DNA of 64,000 nucleotides from Paenibacillus sp. MMS20-IR301 (lineage in GTDB: Bacteria; Bacillota; Bacilli; Paenibacillales; Paenibacillaceae), in assembly GCF_032302195.1 (NCBI RefSeq), contig NZ_CP135275.1, positions 5,400,001 to 5,464,000 of the forward strand, written 5' to 3'. Below, piece by piece: positions 1 through 10,900 of this stretch. Each line of letters starts with the position of its first letter. Position 1 is the first letter of the stretch. The translations under genes and the position numbers were made by a program. The notes under the pieces were generated by a model. It was not told where the DNA came from. It searched no databases and was given only the letters and a program-made list of their open reading frames with translations.

Positions 1-2
1 CC

Positions 3-1052
3 TTCGCCACCATCCTGAAGGACGGCACTCCGATCCGGCTCAGCGGCCAGGATTCACAGCGCGGCACCTTTGCCCACCGGCATCTGGTCCTCCATGACAG
101 TGAGAGCGGTGAACTTTTCTCTCCGCTGCATCAGCTGACGAATTCCCGCGCCTCCTTCGGCGTCTACAACAGCCCGCTGTCGGAAGCCTCTGTACTCGGC
201 TATGAATATGGCTATAATGTTTTTGCACCGGAGACCTTCGTGCTCTGGGAAGCGCAGTACGGCGATTTCGCCAATGCCGCCCAGGTCATTATAGACCAGT
301 TCATCGCCGCCGGCCGGGCCAAATGGACACAGCGCAGCAATCTTACCATCCTGCTCCCTCATGGCTATGAAGGCCAGGGGCCGGAGCACTCGAGCGGCAG
401 GCTGGAGCGTTTTCTGCAGCTGTCTGCAGAGGAGAACTGGACTGTCGCGAACCTGACCTCCGCCGCCCAGTATTTCCACCTGCTGCGCCGCCAGGCTGCC
501 CTGTGCGGCCAGGGGGATGCCCGGCCGCTGGTTATCATGGCACCGAAGAGTCTGATCCGCAATCCGCGCAGCACCTCAGCCGGAGCAGACCTCGCCTCCG
601 GCACCTTCCAGCCGGTGCTGCCCGAGCCGCTGCTTGGCAAGAATCCCGGCGAGGTCAAGCGCCTCGTCGTGTGCAGCGGCAAGGTCGCTATCGACCTGCA
701 GGCTGAGCTTGAGGGAGCGCGCGGCCAGGACTTCTCCTGGCTCCATATTCTCCGCCTGGAGCAGCTGTATCCGTTCCCGGAACGTGAGCTTGGCACCTAT
801 CTCAGCAGCTTCGGCTCCCTGGAGGAGATCGTCTGGGTGCAGGAGGAACCGAAGAATATGGGCGGCTGGAGCTATGCCGAACCCCGCCTGCGGGCTATCG
901 CCCCGCAGCAGGCGGTCCAGTACATCGGCCGTCCGGAGCGCTCCAGCCCGGCCAGCGGCTATGCGGATGTACACAGCTTCGAGCAGCGGCGCATCGTTAG
1001 GGAAGCCCTGAAGTTAAATGCCCCTATACAAGCACCTGTACCGTCCTCCTGA
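3..1052 (+). CDS. odhA: 2-oxoglutarate dehydrogenase E1 component, C-terminal part (5' end outside window)
   Basis: The open frame enters from the left edge, so only the last 349 residues of a protein of about 950 are present. E1 is the thiamine-diphosphate subunit that decarboxylates 2-oxoglutarate in the TCA cycle and passes the succinyl group to the lipoyl arm of E2. Visible family signatures are [13 protein letters not shown], the [16 protein letters not shown] segment, [21 protein letters not shown] and [15 protein letters not shown], followed by the C-terminal transketolase-like domain with [12 protein letters not shown]. The gene lies 57 bp upstream of the E2 gene with no terminator between them, as in Bacillus odhAB. 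No frameshift is seen in the part present. Identification is secure. Confidence 0.96.
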   Translation, partial: FATILKDGTPIRLSGQDSQRGTFAHRHLVLHDSESGELFSPLHQLTNSRASFGVYNSPLSEASVLGYEYGYNVFAPETFVLWEAQYGDFANAAQVIIDQFIAAGRAKWTQRSNLTILLPHGYEGQGPEHSSGRLERFLQLSAEENWTVANLTSAAQYFHLLRRQAALCGQGDARPLVIMAPKSLIRNPRSTSAGADLASGTFQPVLPEPLLGKNPGEVKRLVVCSGKVAIDLQAELEGARGQDFSWLHILRLEQLYPFPERELGTYLSSFGSLEEIVWVQEEPKNMGGWSYAEPRLRAIAPQQAVQYIGRPERSSPASGYADVHSFEQRRIVREALKLNAPIQAPVPSS

Positions 1053-1109
1053 ACGCAGGAGGCGGACTCATAATAACGTAATTCACTATATTTGGGGAGG
1101 TAACGGCCT

Positions 1110-2384
1110 GTGTCCGAAATTAAAGTACCCGATCTGGGCGAATCCATTTCCGAGGGAACCATCTACAAATGGCTGGTGAAAGAGGGCGACACTGTCGGCC
1201 AGGGTGATGTGCTCGCGGAGCTTGAGACCGATAAGGTCAATCTGGAGATCAGTGCGGAGGAGGATGGCGTAATCTCCTCCATCCTGCGCCAGGCGGGCGA
1301 GAACGTTGCCGTTGGCGAAGCCATCGGCATTATCGGCAGCCCCGCCGGGCTGGACGCTGACGGCGCAGCGCCGTCAGCGCCTGCACCTGCAGCAGCGGCT
1401 GAGCCTGCCGCTGCCGTAACCGCCCCAGCCGCCGAAGCTGCGGCCGGGGGCACTGCGGCCCTGGCCTCGCCGGGGGCGCGCAAGCTGGCCCGGGAGCGGG
1501 GCATCGACCTCGGCGAGGTCAGTCCCCGCGACCCCATCGGCCGGATTGCCCAGGCCGATGTGAACGGGCATGGCGCAGCCGTGCCGCAGGCCGCTGCGCC
1601 TGCCGCTCCGGCGCCGGCACGGCCGGAGCCGGTGAAGCCCGCGCTGCAGGCAGCGGGCAAGGCACCGCACGCTGAGGATGGCAAAGCCACCGAGCGCAAG
1701 CGCATGTCGCGGCGGCGGCTGACGATCGCCAGCCGCCTCGTCGAAGCGCAGCAGACGGCCGCGATGCTGACCACCTTCAACGAGGTGGACATGACCGCGA
1801 TTCTCGACATCCGCAAGCGCCGCAAGGATGCCTTCAAGGAGAAGCATGATGTCGGACTCGGCTTCATGTCCTTCTTCACCAAAGCCGTAATCGGCGCGCT
1901 CAAGGCTTATCCGCTGCTGAATGCCGAGATCGACGGTGAGGATCTCCTGCTGAAGAAGTATTACGACATCGGCATTGCCGTTGCCGCCAAAGAGGGCCTG
2001 GTCGTGCCGGTCGTCCGCGATGCGGACCGGCTCAGCTTCCCGGAAATCGAGCGGCAGATCGGTGAGCTCGCCGCCAAAGCACGCACGAATACGCTTAGCT
2101 TGCCTGAGCTGCAAGGCGGTACATTCACGATTACGAATGGCGGTGTATTCGGCTCTCTGCTCTCTACACCAATCCTCAATACCCCGCAGGTCGGCATTCT
2201 CGGCATGCACAAAATCCAGCTCCGCCCGATCGCCTTGGACGAGGAGCGGACTGCCAACCGCCCGATGATGTATATCGCTTTGTCTTATGACCACCGGATC
2301 GTAGACGGCTCAGAAGCCGTAAGCTTCCTGGTCAAAGTCAAGGAATTGCTGGAGGACCCTGAAGCCTTGCTGCTGGAAGGCTAA
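1110..2384 (+). CDS. odhB: 2-oxoglutarate dehydrogenase E2, dihydrolipoyl succinyltransferase
   Basis: This 424-aa core subunit transfers succinyl from the lipoyl arm to CoA. Residues 1-75 form a lipoyl domain with the lipoylated lysine at K42 ([10 protein letters not shown]). An Ala/Pro-rich swinging linker follows, then an E3-binding domain at about 116-152, a second Ala/Pro linker and the catalytic domain from about 190. The catalytic motif SYDHRIVDG near the C-terminus gives H395 and D399. The start is GTG at 1110, nine bases after the site ggggagg. It forms an operon with odhA. The GC-rich linkers create long spurious antisense frames, which are not genes. A strong terminator follows. 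Confidence 0.97.
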   Translation: MSEIKVPDLGESISEGTIYKWLVKEGDTVGQGDVLAELETDKVNLEISAEEDGVISSILRQAGENVAVGEAIGIIGSPAGLDADGAAPSAPAPAAAAEPAAAVTAPAAEAAAGGTAALASPGARKLARERGIDLGEVSPRDPIGRIAQADVNGHGAAVPQAAAPAAPAPARPEPVKPALQAAGKAPHAEDGKATERKRMSRRRLTIASRLVEAQQTAAMLTTFNEVDMTAILDIRKRRKDAFKEKHDVGLGFMSFFTKAVIGALKAYPLLNAEIDGEDLLLKKYYDIGIAVAAKEGLVVPVVRDADRLSFPEIERQIGELAAKARTNTLSLPELQGGTFTITNGGVFGSLLSTPILNTPQVGILGMHKIQLRPIALDEERTANRPMMYIALSYDHRIVDGSEAVSFLVKVKELLEDPEALLLEG

Positions 2385-2418
2385 CCTTCCATTAGCAACC
2401 TTAAATCCTGCATCATGG

Positions 2419-2470
2419 ACAAACAGGCATCCGGAGAGCGAACGCTCTGGCCGGATGCCTGTTTGTTGTT
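2419..2470 (+). terminator. Intrinsic terminator of odhAB
   Basis: A perfect 16-bp inverted repeat (acaaacaggcatccgg at 2419-2434 and its complement at 2451-2466) lies 35 bp after the odhB stop and ends in a T-rich tail. It separates the odh operon from the next gene. Confidence 0.9.
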
Positions 2471-2561
2471 AAGCCCAGGGATGGAAATAGAGTAATTGTA
2501 CTGTATAATGTAGATTCCCTGCTAAACTTTGGCAAACCTGATTCTGCTTGGAGGTGCGATT

Positions 2562-3164
2562 ATGCAGCAGATACATAAACGAATACATAATGGAGCAGAC
2601 ATTCTCCGCCTGGTAGAGGAGGATGCCTGGATGATGGGTATTCTGGAGACCGCCCGGACTCTGCAACTGCCGGACTGGTGGGTCTGCGCCGGGTTTGTCC
2701 GCTCCAAGATCTGGGATGTGCAGCACGGATTCCCGGAGAGAACACCGCTGGCGGATATTGATGTCATCTATTATGACCCTGGAGATCTGCGGGAAGAGAC
2801 AGAGAAATGCCATGAAGCGGAGCTGCAGAAGCTTCATCCCGGCCTTCCCTGGTCCCTTAAGAACCAGGCCCGTATGCATACCGTCAACAACCTTCCGCCT
2901 TACTCTTCAGCCGCGGACGGAATGTCCAAATTCCCTGAGACAGCAACTGCACTCGGACTCTCCCTGACTGCAGCCGGACAATTAATCTTGGCCGCCCCCC
3001 ATGGAGCCGCGGACGCAATCGATCTGGTACTCCGTCCCGCGCCGTACTTCGCAGCCCGGCCGCAGCTGCTGCCTGTATACGAGAAGCGGATCCGCAGCAA
3101 GAACTGGCAGCGCATCTGGAGCGGTCTGCGGATTCTCCCGGCAGAGCCGCCTAAATACACCTAG
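2562..3164 (+). CDS. Nucleotidyltransferase-like family protein (COG3575/DUF925 type)
   Basis: A 200-aa soluble protein. The segment WWVCAGFVRSKIWD followed by LADIDVIYYDP resembles the nucleotidyltransferase-fold family of uncharacterised proteins often annotated as DUF925. The paired acidic residues of DIDV fit a metal site. Its substrate is unknown. The frame is open from an upstream ATG at 2529, but the ATG at 2562 has a good site (ggaggtg) seven bases upstream and is preferred. It is a single gene between two strong terminators. Family assignment is fairly confident; biochemical role is not known. Confidence 0.8.
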   Translation: MQQIHKRIHNGADILRLVEEDAWMMGILETARTLQLPDWWVCAGFVRSKIWDVQHGFPERTPLADIDVIYYDPGDLREETEKCHEAELQKLHPGLPWSLKNQARMHTVNNLPPYSSAADGMSKFPETATALGLSLTAAGQLILAAPHGAADAIDLVLRPAPYFAARPQLLPVYEKRIRSKNWQRIWSGLRILPAEPPKYT

Positions 3165-3169
3165 GGGCT

Positions 3170-3222
3170 CAGCCCAAAGAACAGCAGACTCCCTGCATAA
3201 GGATCTGCTGCTCTTTGGGCTG
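3170..3222. terminator. Bidirectional terminator between convergent genes
   Basis: An exact 19-bp inverted repeat occupies 3170-3188 and 3204-3222 with a 15-nt loop, between the nucleotidyltransferase-like gene on plus and the receptor gene on minus. It can terminate transcription from both sides. Confidence 0.85.
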
Positions 3223-3233
3223 TTCTGCAATTG

Positions 3234-4751
3234 TTACACCGCCAAATCGATGCCCACCACACCGACAACTTCCCCGCGCCCGTCCTTAATCGCTCTGGAG
3301 AGGGTAATACAGGAACGCTTGGTGATCGCCGAAACGTACGGCTGAGAGACAAACTGCCCCTCATTCATTGCACCGCTCCACCAGTCGCGGCGCTTGGCAT
3401 TGAGCAATCCGGCCGCAGGCTCCGAGAAGATGAAGGTGCCGTCCGTCCGGTTTGACCAGATTGCCTGCACATCCGGCACCTTCCGGATGCAGGCAGTAAG
3501 CACATGACTATGACTGGCCGTATCAGGTGAATACAGCTCCTGCTTAGATGTAATCTCCGCAAGCAGAAGCTGCATTTCCTGCAGCTTGTCCGCATACCGG
3601 CTCATCTCGATTACTTCACGGCCGGAAATAGTGTTCACGGACTGCTGCAGTGCTTGTGATTCCAGCAGCAGGCTGGCGCTGACCTCATTCAGCTGCCCGA
3701 TCTGTGTCCGCTGCCGGGTTACCTGCTCCAGTGTCAGATCTACCCCGGCAATGGTCTCATTGACAATCCCCACTGCACCGCTCAGCTCGCCTGTAGCCTC
3801 ATCAATCATCCTGCTCTGCCGTTCTGCGGCTGCAACAGATTCCGTTACGGCCATGCCTACCTCTTCCAGACTGCCCGAGATATCTCCCAGGCGCTGCTTC
3901 ACGTTGGCTACTTCGTTCACACCATGCTCTACCGCTGCCCGTTCCTTCGTCACCGACTCCAGTACCTGCCGCACTCCGTTATTGATATCGAGCAGTACAC
4001 CCGAGGAGCGTTCCACGGAGCTCCGGCTCTGGTCAGCCAGCTGCCGTATCCGGCTGGCGACAACGGCAAAGCCCCGCCCCTGCTCGCCTGCACGGGCAGC
4101 TTCTATGGAAGCATTAAGAGCCAGCAGCGAGGTTTCATTACCGATTCCGACAATCAGCGAATTGATCTCCTCCACCAGAGCGATATGTCCGCTGAGAATT
4201 GTGAATTTGTTCAGCATATCCCCGCTTCTCTCCTGCAGTTCCCCCATGACCTCATCGGTATTCTTCAAGGAAGCCATCATTTCCGCCATTCCTGAGACTG
4301 TAGCCTGCATGGTCTCCCCCAGCCTTACGGTCAGCTCTTCAATATGCGAGGTCACCGCTGCCACGCCGCCCATTGTGGCAAAAGCCCCTTCAATATTCGC
4401 TTTCGCCTCATTGCTGCGGATCTGCAGATCCACCTCATATGCATGGGAGTAATCGGCTGTCTGCTGCAGCCCTCCCGTATGGCGGCTGATCTCCTCCAGT
4501 GCGCCATGCAGCCTGTCGGCAGTGACCACAATCTCATTGCCCAGCTGTTCAACCTTACCGCGCGCTTCAGCCAATAGCCTGTCTGAAGCTCCCCCGCTGC
4601 GGCATCCGTCCAGGGCAAATCCTCCGAGCCCCGCCATTAACACCAGCAGAATAATTTTGTTAACCCAGTATATATCAATCCACAAGCTGTACACAGCTGC
4701 AATCAGCAGCAAAACAACGACTAGAACGGCCTTTCTCCGGTGAATACTCAT
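3234..4751 (-). CDS. Methyl-accepting chemotaxis-type receptor with C-terminal Cache-like domain
   Basis: A 505-aa protein. Residues about 8-48 form a membrane hairpin of two helices with almost no external loop, so there is no extracellular sensor. The cytoplasmic part is a long coiled coil carrying the MCP signalling tip (LLALNASIEAARAGEQGRGF). After the coiled coil, the last ~100 residues look like a single Cache/PDC-type domain (WSNRTDGTFIFSEP through VVGVVGIDL). The sensor therefore appears to sit inside the cell, behind the signalling helices. I prefer the ATG at 4751 (MSIHRRK, GTGGAG upstream); an in-frame ATG at 4778 would add nine residues. No che genes are nearby, so it is an orphan receptor. 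Confidence 0.88.
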   Translation of the reverse strand: MSIHRRKAVLVVVLLLIAAVYSLWIDIYWVNKIILLVLMAGLGGFALDGCRSGGASDRLLAEARGKVEQLGNEIVVTADRLHGALEEISRHTGGLQQTADYSHAYEVDLQIRSNEAKANIEGAFATMGGVAAVTSHIEELTVRLGETMQATVSGMAEMMASLKNTDEVMGELQERSGDMLNKFTILSGHIALVEEINSLIVGIGNETSLLALNASIEAARAGEQGRGFAVVASRIRQLADQSRSSVERSSGVLLDINNGVRQVLESVTKERAAVEHGVNEVANVKQRLGDISGSLEEVGMAVTESVAAAERQSRMIDEATGELSGAVGIVNETIAGVDLTLEQVTRQRTQIGQLNEVSASLLLESQALQQSVNTISGREVIEMSRYADKLQEMQLLLAEITSKQELYSPDTASHSHVLTACIRKVPDVQAIWSNRTDGTFIFSEPAAGLLNAKRRDWWSGAMNEGQFVSQPYVSAITKRSCITLSRAIKDGRGEVVGVVGIDLAV

Positions 4752-4878
4752 ATTCCCACGTCCACTCCACTCTATCATGTTATGTATCCTAACATTATAT
4801 CAGTGGAGCTAAATTAAGGAAATAGTTATGCCCGTTAATACCAAATTAAATCTTAACAAAGTGGCCGGGCTAATGAAT

Positions 4879-6315
4879 TCAGGCCTCTCTTCGTTTCAGC
4901 ATTCCGCGGGCAATCCACACCCCGGCTGCTCCGGCCTGTGCCAGGCCGCGGGTTATGCCCGCTCCGTCTCCGCCGCAATAGAGTCCGGAGATTTCTGTCT
5001 CGAACTCCTCCGTCAGCTTGGGCCGGGCAGAATAGAATTTCGCTTCTACGCCATAGAACAGCGTATGCTCAGAGGCGATCCCCGGAGTCACCTTCTCCAG
5101 CGCCTCTACCATTTCAATCAGGCTCTTCATCGTGTTGTACGGCAGCACCAGTCCCAGGTCACCAGGCACTGCTTCCTTCAGCGTAGGCTCCAGGAACCCT
5201 TCCTTGATCCGTGTCTCTGTAGACCGGCGGCCGCGCAGGATATCACCATACTTCTGTACGATAACCCCTCCGCCGGACAGGTCATTCGCCCGTTTACAGA
5301 TTTCCCGGGCATATTCATTCGGCTTGTCGAACGGCTCAGTGAAGGTATGGGAGACCAGCAATGCAAAGTTGGTATTCTTGGACCCCAGCGCGGGATCCTT
5401 ATAAGAGTGTCCATTGGCTGCCATAACTCCACTGTGATTCTCCACTACTACATGGCCTGAAGGATTACTGCAGAAGGTACGGACCCGTGTTCCTACTGAA
5501 GTATTGAACACAAATTTACCCTCATACAGATGCTCGTTAATCTCCCGCATCACTACATCCGAGGTTTCCACACGCACGCCTACATCGACCTGGTTATTAT
5601 ACATTTTGAGCCGCCGCTTCTTCAGTACCCCGGTCAGCCAGGCTGAGCCGTCCCGTCCGGGAGCGACCATTACCTGGTCCGCTTCGTGAACTTCTCCGCT
5701 CTTCAGCGCAATCCCCGTGATGCGGTGCGAGCCGCCTTCCTTGACTGTAATGATATCCTCTACCTCGGCTTTGAATAACATATCGACACGTGTTTTCAAA
5801 TATTCATATATAGATTTAAGAATCTCAAGATTCTGTTCTGTACCCAGATGGCGGACCTGTGCCCGCAGCAGCTTAAGGCCGGCAGCATATCCCCGCTGCT
5901 CTATTCCGCGGATGCTCTCGGTCGTCGGATCGGTAATTACCGGCGTCGCCCCATGCTCCAGATTGATGCTGTCAACATATTCAATCAGCTCTATTACCTT
6001 GGAAGGAGGCAGATAATCGGTCATCCAGCCGCCAAATTCCGTTGTGATGTTAAATTTGCCGTCGCTGTACGCACCGGCGCCGCCAAAGCCTGCTGTAATA
6101 GAACAGGCAGGAAGACAGCCTGCGAATTCCTTACGGCCCGAGGCCGGCGGGCAGAGCTTGATTTTCTCCTCCAGAATCGGGCAGCTGCGGCGGTAAATAT
6201 CATGGCCCTTGTCGACCAGCAGAACCTTCATCTCAGGCGCTTTAAGCGTTAATTCGTAGCAGGCGAATATTCCGGCCGGGCCGGCTCCAACCACAATCAC
6301 ATCATATTTACTCAT
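4879..6315 (-). CDS. FAD-dependent dehydrogenase, COG2509 family
   Basis: A 478-aa soluble flavoprotein. The N-terminal Rossmann dinucleotide motif GAGPAGIFACYE binds FAD. A cysteine-rich stretch follows (SCPILEEKIKLCPP, then GCLPACSITAGFGGAGAYSD), typical of this family. Near the C-terminus GLYCGGDGAGITRGLAQA is the second FAD contact. The family is widespread in Firmicutes and called NAD(P)/FAD-dependent oxidoreductase; its substrate is not known. The ATG at 6315 has the site GGGAGG; the open frame extends upstream to 6414, but that part lacks a site and family-like sequence. It stands alone, about 130 bp upstream of the receptor gene on the same strand. Confidence 0.88.
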   Translation of the reverse strand: MSKYDVIVVGAGPAGIFACYELTLKAPEMKVLLVDKGHDIYRRSCPILEEKIKLCPPASGRKEFAGCLPACSITAGFGGAGAYSDGKFNITTEFGGWMTDYLPPSKVIELIEYVDSINLEHGATPVITDPTTESIRGIEQRGYAAGLKLLRAQVRHLGTEQNLEILKSIYEYLKTRVDMLFKAEVEDIITVKEGGSHRITGIALKSGEVHEADQVMVAPGRDGSAWLTGVLKKRRLKMYNNQVDVGVRVETSDVVMREINEHLYEGKFVFNTSVGTRVRTFCSNPSGHVVVENHSGVMAANGHSYKDPALGSKNTNFALLVSHTFTEPFDKPNEYAREICKRANDLSGGGVIVQKYGDILRGRRSTETRIKEGFLEPTLKEAVPGDLGLVLPYNTMKSLIEMVEALEKVTPGIASEHTLFYGVEAKFYSARPKLTEEFETEISGLYCGGDGAGITRGLAQAGAAGVWIARGMLKRREA

Positions 6316-6752
6316 GATTTCTGTTCCTCCCAGGATGAAACGGCTTCCCATGCGATGCATAAGAACGACTCCGCTTCTGCGATAAATATAATTGTACTTA
6401 CGCATACAACACAAAAAATCCCGACCACTTCACAGGTATGCAAAATGCACCCTATTCGTAGCCAGGAATTTACGGTCCCCTGTAGAAACCCCCAATCCTT
6501 ATCATTGGGGATATACGAACAGCTAAGCTCAATTATACGAGCCAATTGGAATTCTACAGAAATTAAACGAATGTGTCAAGGATAAATAACATTAATAATT
6601 CGTGTTTAAAGGGTGTGCAATAAAATATTAGCTATAATTACCTAGAAACTTTCTCCTAAACACGAACGTTATTCCAAACAGCAGATTCAGAAGGAAAAAC
6701 GGGGGGATTGTCGAATATATAAGTATATTGCCACTGGAAAAGAGGACATCTT
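6316..6752. other. Intergenic region between divergent genes, with hairpin, inverted repeat and -10-like box
   Basis: No convincing gene in these 437 bp. It holds a 7-bp hairpin (CCCCAAT 6490-6496 with ATTGGGG 6504-6510), a perfect TATAAT at 6633-6638 with no good -35 partner, and a perfect 10-bp inverted repeat, ttcgtgttta at 6599-6608 and taaacacgaa at 6657-6666, which brackets that box. I looked for a GEMM-type c-di-GMP riboswitch ahead of the cyclase gene and saw none. Confidence 0.5.
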
Positions 6753-7847
6753 ATGCATATCCCGCCGCCCACTCCTCGCCAGATTTACTGGAACCGTATC
6801 CTTCTCAATACATTTTGGATGGTCCTGCTTGTCTATCTGGCTAGCCAGTTATTCGTTTCCCTATCCATGTGGGGCCATCGGCCTGAGCTCTCCGGCGGAC
6901 AATATTTCGTGAACCATGTACTAATCCCCGACTCTATTTTGCTCGCTATGCTGCTTGCTCTGGAGATTGTGCATAAATGGAAGCCCTGGATGTCTGAGTT
7001 CTCAATCATTGTTGCAAGCCATCTGTTCGGCATTCTGATTATTATGAACCTGAGCACAGAGTACCATGTAAAGCCCCTGATTATGCTGCTTCCGCTGCTG
7101 GTATCTATGATCTACCTGAAGGGTATTTACCTGAAGGCTTCTACTACCGTCTGCCTGCTATATACAGTGCTCTTATTCCTCACTACACCTACATATGAGT
7201 ATACCCTGCGTATCCAGAATCTGATTATCGCCGTGATTTTTGCCGGAACCTCTATCGCCGGCTTCGGCGTCATTGCCAGAGGACGTGATCTGATGCGGTC
7301 GCTCGAGAATTCGGTGAAATCAGAGCAGGATCTGCGCATTCAGAATATTATTATGGACAGGCTGTCCAAGATCGACCCTTTAACCGACTTATACAACCAT
7401 AAGACCTTTCATGAATATCTGGGCTGGCTGATTGATCATCAGCAGAACAACCCTTTTCCGATGCAGCTGGCTGTAGTAGATATCGATAATTTCAAAAAGG
7501 TAAATGACCAGTACGGGCACTGGGTCGGGGACATCGTGCTGAAGCAGGTAGCCGCAGTCATGCTGCAGCACATCGCTTCGGATGACTTCGCAGCACGATA
7601 TGGCGGTGAAGAGTTCGTTATCATATTGACTGCTAAGCCTCTGGAGGAATCCCAGCAGATTATGGAGAAGATCCTTACCGGGATTGCCGAAATGACCGTC
7701 AGCGAGATGGAGAATAAATCAGTCACCGTCAGCATCGGAATGCATGACTATGGCGGGAATGATTCCAAGAGCTCTACGTTTCAGCAGGCGGATGATGCCC
7801 TGTACGAAGCCAAGAAAACAGGCAAGAATAAGATCGTTATTTTCTAG
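6753..7847 (+). CDS. Membrane-bound diguanylate cyclase (6TM-GGDEF)
   Basis: A 364-aa protein predicted to make c-di-GMP from two GTP. Six hydrophobic helices span about residues 18-175, then a short linker leads to a GGDEF domain. The active-site motif is GGEEF at 284-288, and the metal/substrate segment VVDIDNFKKVNDQYGH is intact, so it should be active. The product-inhibition site RxxD is missing: the equivalent residues are ASDD. The enzyme would therefore lack this form of feedback. The start ATG at 6753 follows agagga. It faces a c-di-GMP phosphodiesterase/cyclase gene across a shared terminator, suggesting a local signalling pair (inference). Confidence 0.92.
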   Translation: MHIPPPTPRQIYWNRILLNTFWMVLLVYLASQLFVSLSMWGHRPELSGGQYFVNHVLIPDSILLAMLLALEIVHKWKPWMSEFSIIVASHLFGILIIMNLSTEYHVKPLIMLLPLLVSMIYLKGIYLKASTTVCLLYTVLLFLTTPTYEYTLRIQNLIIAVIFAGTSIAGFGVIARGRDLMRSLENSVKSEQDLRIQNIIMDRLSKIDPLTDLYNHKTFHEYLGWLIDHQQNNPFPMQLAVVDIDNFKKVNDQYGHWVGDIVLKQVAAVMLQHIASDDFAARYGGEEFVIILTAKPLEESQQIMEKILTGIAEMTVSEMENKSVTVSIGMHDYGGNDSKSSTFQQADDALYEAKKTGKNKIVIF

Positions 7848-7870
7848 GACTATATCTTAAATATTTATGC

Positions 7871-7920
7871 AAAAAAGCGGGTCCGCACGGCATATCTTAC
7901 TATGCCAGCGGCCCGCTTGT
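7871..7920. terminator. Bidirectional terminator between the two c-di-GMP genes
   Basis: A long stem (7876-7895 pairing with 7901-7919, small bulges, GC-rich) flanked by an A-tract on the left and T residues on the right lies between the convergent genes. Confidence 0.8.
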
Positions 7921-7933
7921 TCATATACACTCT

Positions 7934-10900
7934 CTAGTTCAGCTGATCCATGCCATATCGCTTCTGCGGTTCAAGCAGTTCGATCACCTTACGCTGCGGT
8001 ACGGGCCGGCTGATCAGGTAGCCCTGTACTTTGTCACAGCCCGATTCCTTAAGGAAAGCCAGCTGGCCCGCATCCTCCACACCTTCTGCTACAACATCAA
8101 GACCCATCTTGTGCCCCAGAATAATGATGGTCTGGACAAACGACTGGCTGTAGGCTTTATCCGCCAGCGAATCGATGAAGATCTTATCCATTTTGAGCGT
8201 CGAGATCGGCAGCTGCTGAAGATAGCTCAAGGAGGAATACCCCGTCCCGAAATCGTCCAGCGCGATCCGGATACCGTGTGATTTGAGGAATTCCAGCTTG
8301 CTGACCGTACTTTCGAAGGATTCCATGAAGATCGATTCCGTAATCTCCAGCTCCAGGCTGGATGGCGGCAGACCGCTCTCCTCCAGGCTGTCCAGCACAA
8401 TTTCTACGAAATCATCCTGCAGCAGCTGTATAATCGAGATATTTACTGATATTTTGTAAGCAATTCCTGTCCGCTGCTGAATGCCGTGCATGAACTTGCA
8501 GGCCTCCCGCAGTACCCATTCCCCGATGTATATAATCAGTCTGGAATCCTCGGCAATCTTGATGAAGGATAACGGCGAGACGAATCCGAGCACCGGACTA
8601 TTCCAGCGGATCAGCGCTTCGAACCCCGAGATCAAACCGGACTCGATCTGGACCTGGGGCTGGTAATGCAGCTCGAATTCATTGTTATTCATCGCGCTCC
8701 GCAGGTGCTTTTCGATATTCATCCGCTCATTGAAGGCTGTATGCATCGACTTATCGTACACAACATAAGTGCTTTTTCCTTCTTCTTTGGCTCTGTACAT
8801 CGCTACATCCGCATTCTTCAGAATCTCTTCTGTAGTCTCGCCATCCTCCGGATAGAAGGAGATCCCGATGCTTGCCGATACGTACAGATTGCTCTCGCCG
8901 ATGAGGAAGGATTTGCGGAAGGAGCGCATGATATCCTCGGCCAGATTCAGCACATCCGCACGGCTCTCAATATCCTTGATGAATACGACAAACTCATCAC
9001 CGCCGAGCCGGGACAGCATATCCCCTTCACGGACTACCGACTGCAGCCGCTCACTTGCTTTGCGGATCAGAATATCGCCTGATTTATGACCCAGCGTATC
9101 ATTAATGTATTTGAAATTATCGGTATCCACAAACAGCAGTGCCGCTTTGCCGCCGGGATGGCGGAAGTAATTCTCCATAGTCTCCAGCAGCGAGATACGG
9201 TTCGGCAGATTGCTCAGTGAATCCACATATGCCAGACGGTGCATATTCTTCTGATTCTCCACCAGCGTATCATATTGCCCCACAAGCTCCTGCTGTGTTG
9301 CTGTAAGCTGCTCATAGGTTGCTTCAAGCTCCTGGTAGCTGTTATTCAGATTGAATTCCGCCTGCTTGCGCTTGCTGATATCGATCAGGGAGCCCAGGAA
9401 GAGCACAATCCGGTCCCGCGGGTCGACAATCGCTTTGCCCCGTACCTCAAACCAGATATATGAATTATCTTTGGTCCGCATCCGGTACTCTGTCTCATAC
9501 ACCGGGGTCAGCCCGGTAAGATGCTCCTGTCTGGCTTTGCGCGAGGACTCCTGGTCATCCGGATGGATGATGCTGAGCACCCCGCCCTCGAAGGAGTTGA
9601 TCTCCTCTTCAGTGTAGCCCATCACCTCATACCAGCGGTCGGAGAGCTTATAGAAGCCGCTCTCCCAGTCCAGCTCCCACAGGTAGGCCCCGGAGCCTTC
9701 CGAGGCCAGCCGGAAACGCCGTTCGCTGACGCCGAGCCTGTTGAACTGGTCCTGCAGCTCAACCTCGGTTGCAGCCAGCTCCTCGTAGGTGGACTCCAGC
9801 TCCTCATAGCTAAGCTGCAGCTTGAGCTCATTCTGTTTGCGCTCATCAATGTCGAGACCAACCAGAACGAAGATATCCTCCGCCTGATCATCCATCCCCT
9901 TAATCAGCGTAGTCCGTACTGAGAAATAATGCGCATCCGGCGAGCGCTCCGGAAGCTTCAATTCTACATTGGTCACATAATCGAGATATACGGCCCGCGT
10001 CAGGAGATCCCGGAGCACCGCAGCTCCGCCCCCAAGGCCAGGCAGCTCATCGATGCCCTTGCCGAGCACCTCTCTCTCTTTAAGCCCGGTCATTTTCTCG
10101 GCATAATGATTAAAGCGGACACTCCGCTTGTCACCATGAACCGCCCAGACAATCATCCCGGTATGTTCAATCACATCCTTGAAGAATTCCTGCTCGGAAT
10201 GAATGGCACGCCGCAGACGCCGGATATACACTCTGAGCAGAACAATGCCGAAGGCAAGCAGAATAAGCCCGATAGCTATGCCTGAGATCACTCTGTTACG
10301 GATCATCGAATTATGGTAGTCCGAATGGACGAAGAAGTACTGCTGGTACAGCTCTTCAAAAGCTCCGGAGCGCTCCAGCCGCGCCAGTCTCGCATTTACA
10401 TAAGAGACCAGCTCCGGCTTGGATTTACTGATCCCGTAAGCGACATCCTGCGGGTACAGGGCATTCAATTTGCGGACAATCGTTCCGGTCAGCCCCTGCT
10501 CAACAATCAGGTAATCAACTACACCCTGATTCTCGAACAGCAGATCAATTTCGCCTTTGCGCAGAGCTTCCAGCGCTTCTGGTACAGTGGAATATTCTAT
10601 GTATTGTGATGGTGCAATGCCTGCCTTGCTCTGCAGAACCGTTTCGGCATATTGGCCCCGTCCCACACCAATCGTGTAATTCTTCAATGTGTTCAGTGTC
10701 ACTTCTTCAGTAAGCTCCTGGCGGGAATAGACGGATATATAGCTCTTAAGTACCGGCCTCGAGAACAGAATATCCCGTTTTCTCTCCTCACTTACAACCA
10801 TAAGGCCCGTAGTATCAATCAGTCCTTCGGTCAGCTGCTGGTACGTCTTCTCCCAATCCCCGGTGCTGTAACGAATCAGATAATCCTGTTTTTCAAAGAT

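Noticed and set aside
1374..2294. 306-aa frame antisense to odhB
   Set aside because: It mirrors the GC-rich, low-complexity linkers of odhB and shows no family motif or ribosome site.
2529..2561. Upstream start for the nucleotidyltransferase-like gene
   Set aside because: The ATG at 2562 has a proper ribosome site that lies inside the proposed extension.
6316..6752. c-di-GMP (GEMM) riboswitch upstream of the diguanylate cyclase
   Set aside because: I looked for the conserved GEMM core and tetraloop receptor and did not find them.
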